A stretch of 64,000 nt of DNA from JAENWD01 sp963796915 (GTDB lineage Bacteria > Acidobacteriota > Vicinamibacteria > Vicinamibacterales > JAENWD01): the NCBI GenBank assembly GCA_963796915.1, contig CAWCNI010000004.1, positions 1,860,001 through 1,924,000 of the forward strand, given 5' to 3'. Positions 36,359 through 45,032 of this stretch are shown one piece after another. A program made the translations under genes and the position numbers. Position 1 is the first letter of the stretch. The number at the start of each line of letters is the position of its first letter. The notes below the pieces were generated by a model, which ran no database searches, was not told where the DNA came from, and saw only the letters and a list, made by a program, of their open reading frames with translations.

Positions 36359-39300
36359 ATGCGATCCTCTCCCGCGCAGCTGTTGACGTCCCGCCGGTTC
36401 GCGCCGCTGTTCGTCACCCAGTTCCTCGGCGCCTTCAATGACAACCTGCTGAAGAGCGCGATGGGCATCGTGGTGACGTTCCGCCTCGCCGAGCAGTCGG
36501 GACAGAGCTCCGGATCGGTGGTGATGCTGGCCGGGGCGGTCTTCATCGCGCCGTTCTTCCTCTTCTCCGGTGCTTCGGGCACGCTGGCCGACCGCGTGGA
36601 CAAGGCGCTCATCGCGCGCTTCGTCAAGGTCGCCGAGATCGGCATCATGACGCTGGGCGCGATCGGCCTCTGGCGCCAGAGCGAGCCGCTGCTCTTCGCG
36701 GCGCTGTTCTGCCTCGGCACGCACTCGACGGTCTTCGGCCCGATCAAGTACGCGCTGCTGCCACAACACCTGCGCCAGGACGAACTGGTCGCAGGCAACG
36801 CGTTCATCGAGGCGGGGACGTTCCTCGCCATCCTGCTCGGCACGATCCTTGGCGGAAGCGTCGTCCTGCTCGGCAACGGGGCGATCATCGTCGGCGCTTG
36901 CGGTGTGGTCAGCGCGTTTGCCGGATGGCTTGCCGCACGCCGGATCCCGCCGGCACCCTCGTCGGCGACCGACGCGCCGCGCCCTCGCCTGCTGCGCGAC
37001 ACGATCGCCGTAGTCGGCCACGTCACCTCACGGCCGACGCTGCTGCTGCCGATCCTGGCCGTGTCCTGGTTCTGGCTCTTTGGCGCCACCGTGGTGTCTG
37101 GGCTGCCGTCGTTTGCGAAGGACGTCCTCTTCGCGAACGAGCAGGTGGTGACGATGATGCTGGCCCTGTTTGCGCTGGGCGTCGGCGTCGGGTCGATTGT
37201 CGCCGAGCGGCTGCTGCACGGCGAGGTGAGCGCCCGCTACGTGCCCGCCGCTGCCGTCGCGATGGCCTTCTTCGCCTGGGATCTGCACGCGGCCAGCGCC
37301 GGTCGGCCGGCGGCGGTCGAACTGGCGACAGTCTCGATGTTCCTGCGCTCGCCGGGCAGCTGGCGCATTCTCGTGGACCTGGTTGGCGTCGCGGCGGCGG
37401 GCGGCCTGTTCACAGTACCGCTCTACGCGATCCTGCAGCACGAGAGCGAGCCGGCGCACCGGGCTCGCGTGATCGCCGCCAACAACATCATCAACGCCCT
37501 GGCGATGTCGATGGCCGCGGTCGGGGCGGCCGCGTTTCTTGCCCGGGGGTTCACGGTCGGCGAGCTGTTCGCGGTGTGCGGGCTGCTGACCATTCCGGTC
37601 GCAGTCGCGGCGGCGTGGATCCTGCGGCGGACGCTGGCCAGGAGCCTCGTTCGCCTGGCCCTCCGACTCCTCTACCGGGTGAAGGTGGAGGGTCTCGAGC
37701 ACGCGCAGGCGGCGCTGCCGAAGGCGGTGATCGCGGCCAACCACGCCTCGTTTCTCGACGGCCTGCTGCTTGGAGCGTTTCTGCCCGGCGACCCGATCTT
37801 CGCTGTCGACACGCTGATCGCGAAGCAGTGGTGGGCGAAGCCGTTTCTGCTGTTCGTCAACGCGCTGCCTGTCGATCCGACCAACCCGCTCTCGATCCGC
37901 GCCATGATTCGCGCGGTGGAGGCCGGCTCGGCGTGCATCATCTTTCCAGAGGGCCGCATCACGACCACCGGATCGCTGATGAAGGTGTACGAAGGGCCCG
38001 CGGTCATCGCCGAGAGGACGAAGGCGGCGCTGCTGCCGGTGCGCATCGACGGGGTGGAGTTCACGCCGTTCTCCCGCCTGGGCGGCAAAGTCCGACGGCG
38101 GCTGTTTCCGCGGATTCACGTGCGGATCCTGCCGCCGCGGATGTTGACGGCGCCGGAAGGCGTGACCGGCCGCGCCCGCCGCATCGCGTTGCGCCGTGCG
38201 CTCGGCGACGAGATGGTGCAGTCGATGTTCGCGGCGGCGCGCATCGACACGACGTTGTTCGACGCGCTGCTCGAGGCCCGTCAGCAGCACGGCGGCGGAC
38301 ACCTGGTGGCGGACGACCTCGAGATGCGCCCCATGAGCTATCGGGGCCTGATCACCGCCAGCTACGCGCTGGGCGGCGCGTTGGCGCGGCGAACGCACGC
38401 GGGCGAACGCGTCGGCGTGCTGCTGCCGACATCGCGGGCGTCGCTGGTGACATTCTTCGCGCTGCAGGCACATCAGCGCGTGCCGGCGATGCTCAACTTC
38501 TCGACCGGCGTTGCCTCGGCACAGGCCGCCTGCCGTGGCGCCGAGATCAGGCTCATCGTCACCGCCCACAAGTTCATCGAGAAGGCGAAGCTCCAGGCGC
38601 TGGTGGCGGCGCTCGAGCCGCACGCCACGATCCTGTACCTCGAAGACGTCAAGCGCGAGATCGGTCTTCTGTCACGGCTCGCGGCGCTGAGGCGGTCGCT
38701 CCTGGCCAGGCCCGATCACCAGGCGGCACGCGCCGGCGATCCGGCCGTCGTGCTGTTCACGTCGGGCTCGGAGGGCACCCCGAAGGGCGTGGTGCTGAGC
38801 CACCGCAACCTTCTCGCCAACCGGCACCAGCTCGCGTCGGTCGTCGACATCAGTCCGAAGGACATCGTCTTCAACGCCCTGCCGGTGTTTCACAGCTTCG
38901 GGCTCACAGGCGGCCTGCTGATGCCGTTGCTCGCGGGTGTGCGCACCTTCCTCTATCCGTCGCCGCTCCACTACCGGACGGTGCCCGAGTTCGTCTACGG
39001 CGTGAACGCCACGATCATGTTCGGCACCGACACGTTTCTCGCCGGCTACGCGCGGGTCGCCGACAACTACGACTTCTACTCGGTGCGCTACATCTTCGCC
39101 GGCGCCGAGCGGGTGAAGCCGGAAACGCGGCGAGTGTGGTTCGAGAAGTTCGGCATCCGGATCCTGGAAGGCTACGGGGCGACGGAGACCTCGCCGGCGC
39201 TGGCGGTGAATACGCCGATGCATTTCAAAGCCGGCACCGTGGGCCGCCTGTTGCCCGGGCATCGAGCATCGCCTGGAACACTGTCGAAGGCATCGACGGC

Positions 39301-39774
39301 GGCGGGCGGCTCTTCGTCCACGGTCCAAACGTGATGCTCGGCTACCTGCGCGCCGAAAAGCCCGGCGTCCTCGAGCCGACTGTCGACGGCTGGTACGACA
39401 CCGGGGACATCGTCGACATCGACGCCGAGGGCTTCGTGACGATCAAGGGGCGCGCGAAACGCTTCGCGAAGATCGCGGGCGAAATGGTGCCGCTCGGTGC
39501 TGTCGAAGACCTGGTCGCCAAGCTGTGGCCCGATGAGCAGCATGCCGTCGTGACGGCGCCGGACGCCAAGCGCGGCGAGCAACTGGTGCTGGTCACTGAA
39601 CGTGGGGACGCGAGTCGCGCGGCGCTGACCGCCGCCGCGCGCGAGGCAGGGCTTCCGGAGATCTTCGTGCCGCGAACGATCGTCCCTGTCCCGCACGTGC
39701 CGATCCTCGGGACGGGCAAGATCGACTACGTGACTGCCGGTCAGATGGCAATCGAACTCGGCCGGGCTTCGTAA
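36359..39774 (+). CDS. aas: LplT-Aas fusion: lysophospholipid transporter, acyltransferase and acyl-ACP synthetase (frame break near 39265)
   Basis: About 1138 residues in three parts. Residues 1-430 are an MFS transporter (FAPLFVTQFLGAFNDNLLKS, the LplT signature). Residues of about 440-620 are a PlsC acyltransferase with NHASFLDG (HX4D) and FPEGRITTTGSL. The rest is an AMP-forming synthetase with VLFTSGSEGTPKGVVLSH, EGYGATETSPALAVN, WYDTGDIVDIDAEGF and GRAKRFAKIAGEMV. The protein imports 2-acyl lysophospholipid and re-acylates it using fatty acid activated on ACP. In E. coli LplT and Aas are separate; fused versions are known. The frame changes between about 39258 and 39285 and seems to need two indels. 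The ATG at 36359 is six bases after AGGAG and is preferred over the overlapping GTG. Confidence 0.9.
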
Positions 39775-39884
39775 CGCGTCCGACCCGGGCGGGGGCCTTG
39801 GGGTTACAGTAGTGATGCGCCTCGTGTGTGTGGACTTGGCGACTCACATCACACTTCGAGTTCGACATCCCGACTGCAGGAATC

Positions 39885-40492
39885 ATGGCACCGCTCATCC
39901 AGCTCGCCATCCGGCCGAACACGGACGTGGATCGCCTGAACTGCGAGGCCGGTCTTCGCCGTCTCGCCGCCGAGGATCCGACACTCGTCGTCCAGGTTGG
40001 TCCAGCCGCTGGCGAGCTCACGATCGGGACACTCGGAGAGGTCCAGCTCGAGGTAGTGGTCGATCGCCTGAAGCGGGAATTCGACGTGTCGGCCGCTGTC
40101 AGCCGGCCCGAAATCGTCTGCCTGCGCGCCGCGTCGCTAGTCCTCGAGCCCGTGATGCGAGTCGAGGTGACAGTTCCCGAGGCGCAGGCCGCACTCGTCA
40201 CGTCGGATCTCGTCACGCGGCAGGGACACATCGTGTCGCTCGAGACTCGAGATGGCGACCAGCTGATCGTCGCGCGGGTGCCGTTATCGCAGCTGTTCGG
40301 ATACGCCAGCTCGCTCGCCCACTTGATGCGTAGCCACACGAACCACCGCCTGACCTTCGACGGCTATCAGCCGATCACGACGATCGGCTTGCCGACGACG
40401 ACACCGCCGCACCGGTCCGCGCGCCTCTTGCACCACGTCCGGCTCCGAGAGACTCAGCGACCGCGCTTCCGGAGCCGGACGACGACGTATAG
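39885..40492 (+). CDS. EF-G-like mini protein containing only domain III and domain V (frame break near 40370)
   Basis: The first 78 residues match EF-G domain III: APLIQLAIRPNTDVDRLN, GLRRLAAEDPTLVV, IGTLGEVQLEVVVDRLKREFDV and SRPEIV. Almost at once follows domain V: LVLEPVMRVEVTVPEAQAALV, SDLVTRQGHIVSLE, VPLSQLFGYASSLAHLMRSHT and FDGYQP. The GTPase domain, domain II and domain IV are absent. AGGA precedes the ATG at 39885. Near 40370 one missing base moves the reading into a Pro/Ala/Asp-rich tail that stops at 40492, just short of the convergent gene; without it the frame would run into that gene on the other strand. It may be a deletion remnant of an EF-G paralogue or a ribosome-binding mini protein. 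No GTP hydrolysis is possible. Confidence 0.7.
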
Positions 40493-40510
40493 CGTCACCG
40501 CTCGCCCGGC

Positions 40511-41590
40511 CTACCGCTTCTTCGGCACAAGCGCGCGCTCGAGCAGGGCAACGGTCGCGTCGAAGTCCTTGAGAAACGGCGAAGGGCCGTTGAAAGTGTC
40601 AGGGTGGGCGCGGAAATAGTCCCTGGACTGCAACGTGCAATCGAGGGCCGATTCGCCGGCGGGGCCGAGACTCGGATTCGCGCCGGCCTTGAGGAGCATG
40701 GTCACAGCACCGATGTTGCCCGCGCACGACGCAACCCATACCGGCGTCCGGCCGTCGGTGTCGCAGGCTTGATCCACCGAAGCGCCGGCCTCCAGCAACA
40801 CTGCTGTCACTTCGGGTTCGAGATACGCGGCACGTCCCAATGCCGTGTCACCGTTCTCATCCGCGAGCGAGGGGTCGGCGCCGGCCTGAAGGAGCAGCCT
40901 CACCGCCGCGGCGGAACGAGCCATCAGGAGCGGCGGGATTGGCTGCTCGGGGCTCGCGTTAGCAGGGACGCCGACCTCCAGCAGGACTCTGACGACGTCG
41001 GTGTCGTCGTACGTGAGTGCGGTGCGAAAGAGTTCCGTCCGCTCTGGCCCGGCGGGGGTCTGGCCGTCCTGCACCAGCTGGCGCAGCGTAGGCTCGTCGA
41101 TCCGCACCCAGCGTCTCGTGCGCGCGGCCTTGTCGATACCATCCTCGAGCACTCTCAGGTCGCCGGGCGCGCCGAGGTAGTCGCTGACCCGCTTGGACCG
41201 GCCGTCTCGCGTGATGGTGACGACGGTGGTCGGCATGTCCGTGACCGTGGTCTCCGATCCATCGGCATTTCGGATCGTGCTGTATTCGGGCTTCAGCGCG
41301 AAGAACCCGAGTCGATCGGCCTGGTCGGATAACGCGGCGACTGAGGACACGGGGATTCGATCGGTCTGCGCTCCCTTCACGCGAACGAATTGATCTCCGA
41401 CATAGGTGACGTTGCCGAGCGCGTCGATGGTGACGCTGTAGGCGGGACACTCGCCAAAGCAGACTGTGCGCTCGAGCCGGATGAGAAAATCTGGCGGGAG
41501 ATCCTGTGCAAGGAGTCGAGCCCGGAAGCACAAGGCAGCAGCGAGCGCGACGAACAGAGTTCCAGTGAGACGGGAATACGGTCGAGTCAT
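40511..41590 (-). CDS. Secreted ankyrin-repeat protein with DUF6438-like domain
   Basis: 359 residues. A signal peptide (LFVALAAALCFRARLLAQ) is followed by a domain starting FLIRLERTVCFGECPAYSVTIDALGNVTYVG, the DUF6438-like pattern with CFGxCP. From about residue 180 come ankyrin repeats (TDVVRVLLEVGVPANA, AAVRLLLQAGADPSLADENGDTALGRAA, GAVTMLLKAGANPSL). Ankyrin repeats bind proteins; the N-terminal domain's role is unknown. The protein should sit in the periplasm or outside. It converges with the EF-G-like gene with 18 bases between. The upstream gap to 41826 shows nothing recognisable. Confidence 0.87.
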   Translation of the reverse strand: MTRPYSRLTGTLFVALAAALCFRARLLAQDLPPDFLIRLERTVCFGECPAYSVTIDALGNVTYVGDQFVRVKGAQTDRIPVSSVAALSDQADRLGFFALKPEYSTIRNADGSETTVTDMPTTVVTITRDGRSKRVSDYLGAPGDLRVLEDGIDKAARTRRWVRIDEPTLRQLVQDGQTPAGPERTELFRTALTYDDTDVVRVLLEVGVPANASPEQPIPPLLMARSAAAVRLLLQAGADPSLADENGDTALGRAAYLEPEVTAVLLEAGASVDQACDTDGRTPVWVASCAGNIGAVTMLLKAGANPSLGPAGESALDCTLQSRDYFRAHPDTFNGPSPFLKDFDATVALLERALVPKKR

Positions 41591-41826
41591 AGAATGTCCA
41601 CATGGTTGCGTAGTGCTCCGCCGCGCATCCCCCCGTCGCTTCGGGAGTCACGACCCCAGAATACAATCGTGCGACGTGGGCGAACCGACCACTGATGCCG
41701 GATCTGACTGCGATTCTCGGGGTGCGCAACGTCGCCACATTGATGAATTTCGGCAATGAAGCCTTACTGATTTAGCTACCTACACGCGGCACTACACCGG
41801 CGCTATCCTCTTCACGGAGGCAGGAC

Positions 41827-42819
41827 ATGCAGAAACGGACGTTGGGCACGGGCGGCCTGGAGGTCTCGGCGCTGGGGCTCGGCTGCATGGGGATGACCTT
41901 CAGCTACACGCCGTTCCCGGACCGCGGCGAGATGGTCCAGCTGATTCGCAAGGCTGTCGATCTTGGCGTGACGTTCTACGACACCGCGGAGATCTACGGC
42001 CCGTTCACCAACGAGGAGCTCGTCGGAGAGGCCCTGGCGCCGATGCGCGCCCGCGTCGTCATCGCCACGAAGTTCGGCTTCAATGCAGATCCCGTCTCCG
42101 GCCGCCCGGCCGGGTTGAACAGCCGGCCCGATCACATCAAGGCCGTCGCCGACGCATCGCTCAAGCGCTTGCGCACGGACGTCATCGACCTGCTCTACCA
42201 GCACCGCGTGGATCCCGAAGTGCCGATCGAGGACGTCGCCGGCGCCGTGAAGGACCTGATCGCGGCCGGCAAAGTCCGCCACTTCGGGATGTCCGAGGCC
42301 GGTGCGAAGACGATCCGTCGGGCGCACGCCGTGCAACCCGTCGCCGCGCTGCAGAGCGAGTACTCGCTGTGGACGCGCGACCCGGAACCGGAGATCCTGC
42401 CGGCGCTCGAGGAGCTTGGCATCGGCTTCGTGCCGTTCAGCCCGCTCGGCAAAGGATTCCTGACCGGAAAGATGGACGAGACCACGACTCTCGACGCGAC
42501 GGATTTTCGCAGCACGCTGCCCCGGTTCACGCCGGAGGCGCGGAAGGCCAACCTGGCGCTGGTCGATCTGCTGACGGAGATCGGCGCGGCGAGGAAGGCC
42601 ACACCGGCGCAGATCGCCCTGGCGTGGCTGCTCGCGCGCAAGCCCTGGATCGTGCCGATCCCCGGTACGACCAAGCTGCATCGCCTCGAAGAAAACATCG
42701 GCGGCGCGTCCGTCGTCCTCACCGCCGAGGACCTCACCGAGATCGAGACCGCGGTGTCGCAGGTGCCGGTGCACGGCGCACGCTACCCCGAGGCGCTGAT
42801 GAAACTGGTGGGCCGGTAG
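41827..42819 (+). CDS. Aldo/keto reductase
   Basis: 330 residues. The family features are present: MQKRTLGTGGLEVSALGLGCMGM, FYDTAEIYGPFTNEELVGEAL with the catalytic Asp and Tyr, VVIATKFGF with the catalytic Lys, IDLLYQHRVDP with the catalytic His, ALQSEYSLWTRDPE, and VPIPGTTKLHRLEENIGG for NADPH binding. It reduces carbonyl compounds using NADPH in the cytoplasm; closest in pattern to the YajO/IolS-type group. GGAGG precedes the start at good spacing. It is followed 22 bases later by the S9 peptidase on the same strand. Confidence 0.95.
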   Translation: MQKRTLGTGGLEVSALGLGCMGMTFSYTPFPDRGEMVQLIRKAVDLGVTFYDTAEIYGPFTNEELVGEALAPMRARVVIATKFGFNADPVSGRPAGLNSRPDHIKAVADASLKRLRTDVIDLLYQHRVDPEVPIEDVAGAVKDLIAAGKVRHFGMSEAGAKTIRRAHAVQPVAALQSEYSLWTRDPEPEILPALEELGIGFVPFSPLGKGFLTGKMDETTTLDATDFRSTLPRFTPEARKANLALVDLLTEIGAARKATPAQIALAWLLARKPWIVPIPGTTKLHRLEENIGGASVVLTAEDLTEIETAVSQVPVHGARYPEALMKLVGR

Positions 42820-42841
42820 GCAGCGGTGTAAGAATGGCCGG

Positions 42842-44902
42842 ATGCGCCTGTATCGCCTGCGTGTCATCCGGTCATTCGTCCTTTTTGCTGCCCTCCTCGC
42901 GCCGGCAGTGCCAGCCGTCGCCCAGGCGAAGCGGCCAATCACCATCGACGACCTGCTGAAGCTGCAGCGTGTCGGAGATCCGCAGATCTCGCCCGACGGC
43001 TCGCAGGTCGTCTACACGGTCACGGTCCCCGACAAGGCCGCCAACAAGAGCACCCACAACCTCTGGATCGTGCCGACGCGCGGCGGCGCGCCGCGGCAGC
43101 TGACGACCAGCGGCAGCGACAGCGACCCGCGCTGGTCGCCGGACGGCAAGCAACTGGCCTTTCTCTCGGGGCGCAGCGGCGACACGCAGATTTATCTGCT
43201 GGCGCTCGCTGGCGGCGAAGCAAACAAGGTCACGTCGGTGGCCAATGGCGCGGACATGTTCGTCTGGGCGCCCGATGGCACCTCGCTGGCGTTCACTTCG
43301 AAGGTCTACCCTGACTGCGCCGACGATGCATGCAACGCGAAACGGGCAAAAGACGATGCCGCGAGCAAGGTGAAGATCAGGGTGTACGACGACCTGCTGT
43401 ACAGGCACTGGACGGAGTGGCGCAGCGCGACGCGCGGGCATCTGTTCGTCACGCCGGTCGCCGGCGGCACCGCGAAAGACCTGACGCCAGGTGCGAAATA
43501 CGACGTCCCGCCAGGACAGCGTGAAGGCCCGCATCCCATCGCGTTCTCGCCAGACAACAAACAGATCGCGTTCACCGCCATCGACGATCCGATGGAAGCG
43601 GCCTCGACAAACGGCGACATCTTCACTGTGCCGGCGGATGGCTCGAGCGCGCCGGTCCGGCTCACCAAGGGCCCCGGCTTCGACGGCGCGCCCGCCTACT
43701 CGCCCGACGGCAAGTATCTCGCCTTCCACTCACAGGCGCGTCCGGGGGTGGAATCGGATCGCTGGCGGCTGATGCGCCTCGACCGGCAGAGCGGCGAGAC
43801 GATCGAGCTGACGCCGTCCTTCGATCGCAGCGTGGACGCGCTGGCATGGTCACCCGACAGCCGCACCATCTACTTCGACGCCGAGGACTCGACCTACGAG
43901 CCGATCTTCTCCGTCGCCGTGTCGGGTGGCATGCCGAAGGCGATCACGCCGAAGACGCTCAGCACCGCCTGGGCGTTGAGCGCGAACGGCGCCACGCTCG
44001 TCATGCTGCGCGCGAGCCAGAATCAGCCCGGCGATCTCGTCGCCACGGCGGCCGACGGCTCGGACCTGCGCGAGCTCACGCACCAGAACGCCGAGCTCCT
44101 CGGCGGCCTCGACCTCCCGGCGGCAGAACACTTCACCTTCGCCGGCGCTGGCGGCACGGAGGTCTCGGCATTGCTGCTCCGTCCGCCGGCCTTCGACCCG
44201 GCGAAGAAATATCCGGTCGTGATGATTCTGCATGGCGGCCCGGAGACGATGTTCGGCGACGCGTGGAGCTATCGCTGGAACTCGCAGATGTTCGCGGCGC
44301 CCGGGTATGCAGTGCTGATGATCAACCGCCGCGGCTCGACCGGCTTCGGCCAGGCGTTCACCGATGGCATCGCCGACGACTGGGGCGGCAAGCCGTTCCA
44401 GGATCTGATGAAGGGGCTCGACGCCGCGCTGGCGAAGTACCCGTTTCTCGACGGGACGCGCGTCGCTGCCGCGGGCGCCTCGTACGGCGGCTACATGATC
44501 GACTGGATGGAGTCGCAGTCCAAGGGACGCTTCAAGGCGCTGATCTCCCACGCCGGCGTGTACAACCTCGCGTCGATGTACGGCGCCACCGAGGAGCTGT
44601 GGTTTCCCGAAGCAGAGTTCAAGGGCACGCCATGGTCGAACAAGGCGTCGTACGAGCGCTCCTCTCCCAGCAGCTACGCCGCGGAGTTCGGCAAGTACAA
44701 GACGCCGACGCTCGTCAGCTGCGGCGAGCTCGACTTCCGCGTGCCGTACACCCAGAGCCTCGAGTTCTACACCGCGTTGCAGAGGCAGGGCGTCCCATCG
44801 CGTCTCGTCGTCGTGCCCGACGAGGGGCATTGGCTGCTCAAGCCGGCGAACAGCGCGTTCTGGTACGGCCAGGTGATGGACTGGCTGAAGAAGTACCTGT
44901 GA
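42842..44902 (+). CDS. Secreted S9-family prolyl oligopeptidase-type peptidase
   Basis: 686 residues with a signal peptide (SFVLFAALLAPAVPAVAQ). Residues of about 40-400 form a beta-propeller with TolB-like repeats (SPDGSQVVYTV, SPDGKQLAFLSG, APDGTSLAFTS, SPDGKYLAFHS). The C-terminal alpha/beta hydrolase has VVMILHGGPETMFGDAW, nucleophile GASYGGYM, Asp in CGELDFRVPYTQS and His in DEGHWLLKP. This is the dipeptidyl/acylaminoacyl peptidase group, cutting short peptides in the periplasm or outside. It closely follows the aldo/keto reductase, but a functional link is not evident. Confidence 0.95.
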   Translation: MRLYRLRVIRSFVLFAALLAPAVPAVAQAKRPITIDDLLKLQRVGDPQISPDGSQVVYTVTVPDKAANKSTHNLWIVPTRGGAPRQLTTSGSDSDPRWSPDGKQLAFLSGRSGDTQIYLLALAGGEANKVTSVANGADMFVWAPDGTSLAFTSKVYPDCADDACNAKRAKDDAASKVKIRVYDDLLYRHWTEWRSATRGHLFVTPVAGGTAKDLTPGAKYDVPPGQREGPHPIAFSPDNKQIAFTAIDDPMEAASTNGDIFTVPADGSSAPVRLTKGPGFDGAPAYSPDGKYLAFHSQARPGVESDRWRLMRLDRQSGETIELTPSFDRSVDALAWSPDSRTIYFDAEDSTYEPIFSVAVSGGMPKAITPKTLSTAWALSANGATLVMLRASQNQPGDLVATAADGSDLRELTHQNAELLGGLDLPAAEHFTFAGAGGTEVSALLLRPPAFDPAKKYPVVMILHGGPETMFGDAWSYRWNSQMFAAPGYAVLMINRRGSTGFGQAFTDGIADDWGGKPFQDLMKGLDAALAKYPFLDGTRVAAAGASYGGYMIDWMESQSKGRFKALISHAGVYNLASMYGATEELWFPEAEFKGTPWSNKASYERSSPSSYAAEFGKYKTPTLVSCGELDFRVPYTQSLEFYTALQRQGVPSRLVVVPDEGHWLLKPANSAFWYGQVMDWLKKYL

Positions 44903-44997
44903 TCTGACCTCGACAGTTGCGCGTGGCACAGCTGGAACCGTCGAGCTGCGCGATCGTTTCTGGCCTGACCACCTCACGGTGACCGCGTCGTCGATCC

Positions 44998-45003
44998 TAT
45001 AAT
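44998..45003 (+). promoter_or_regulatory. Possible -10 element upstream of the TonB receptor
   Basis: A perfect TATAAT lies 30 bases before the ATG at 45033, but no recognisable -35 is found at 16-18 bases. GAGGGGGCGGG provides the ribosome binding site. Confidence 0.3.
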
Positions 45004-45032
45004 CCCGCCTTGTTTTTCTTCGAGGGGGCGGG

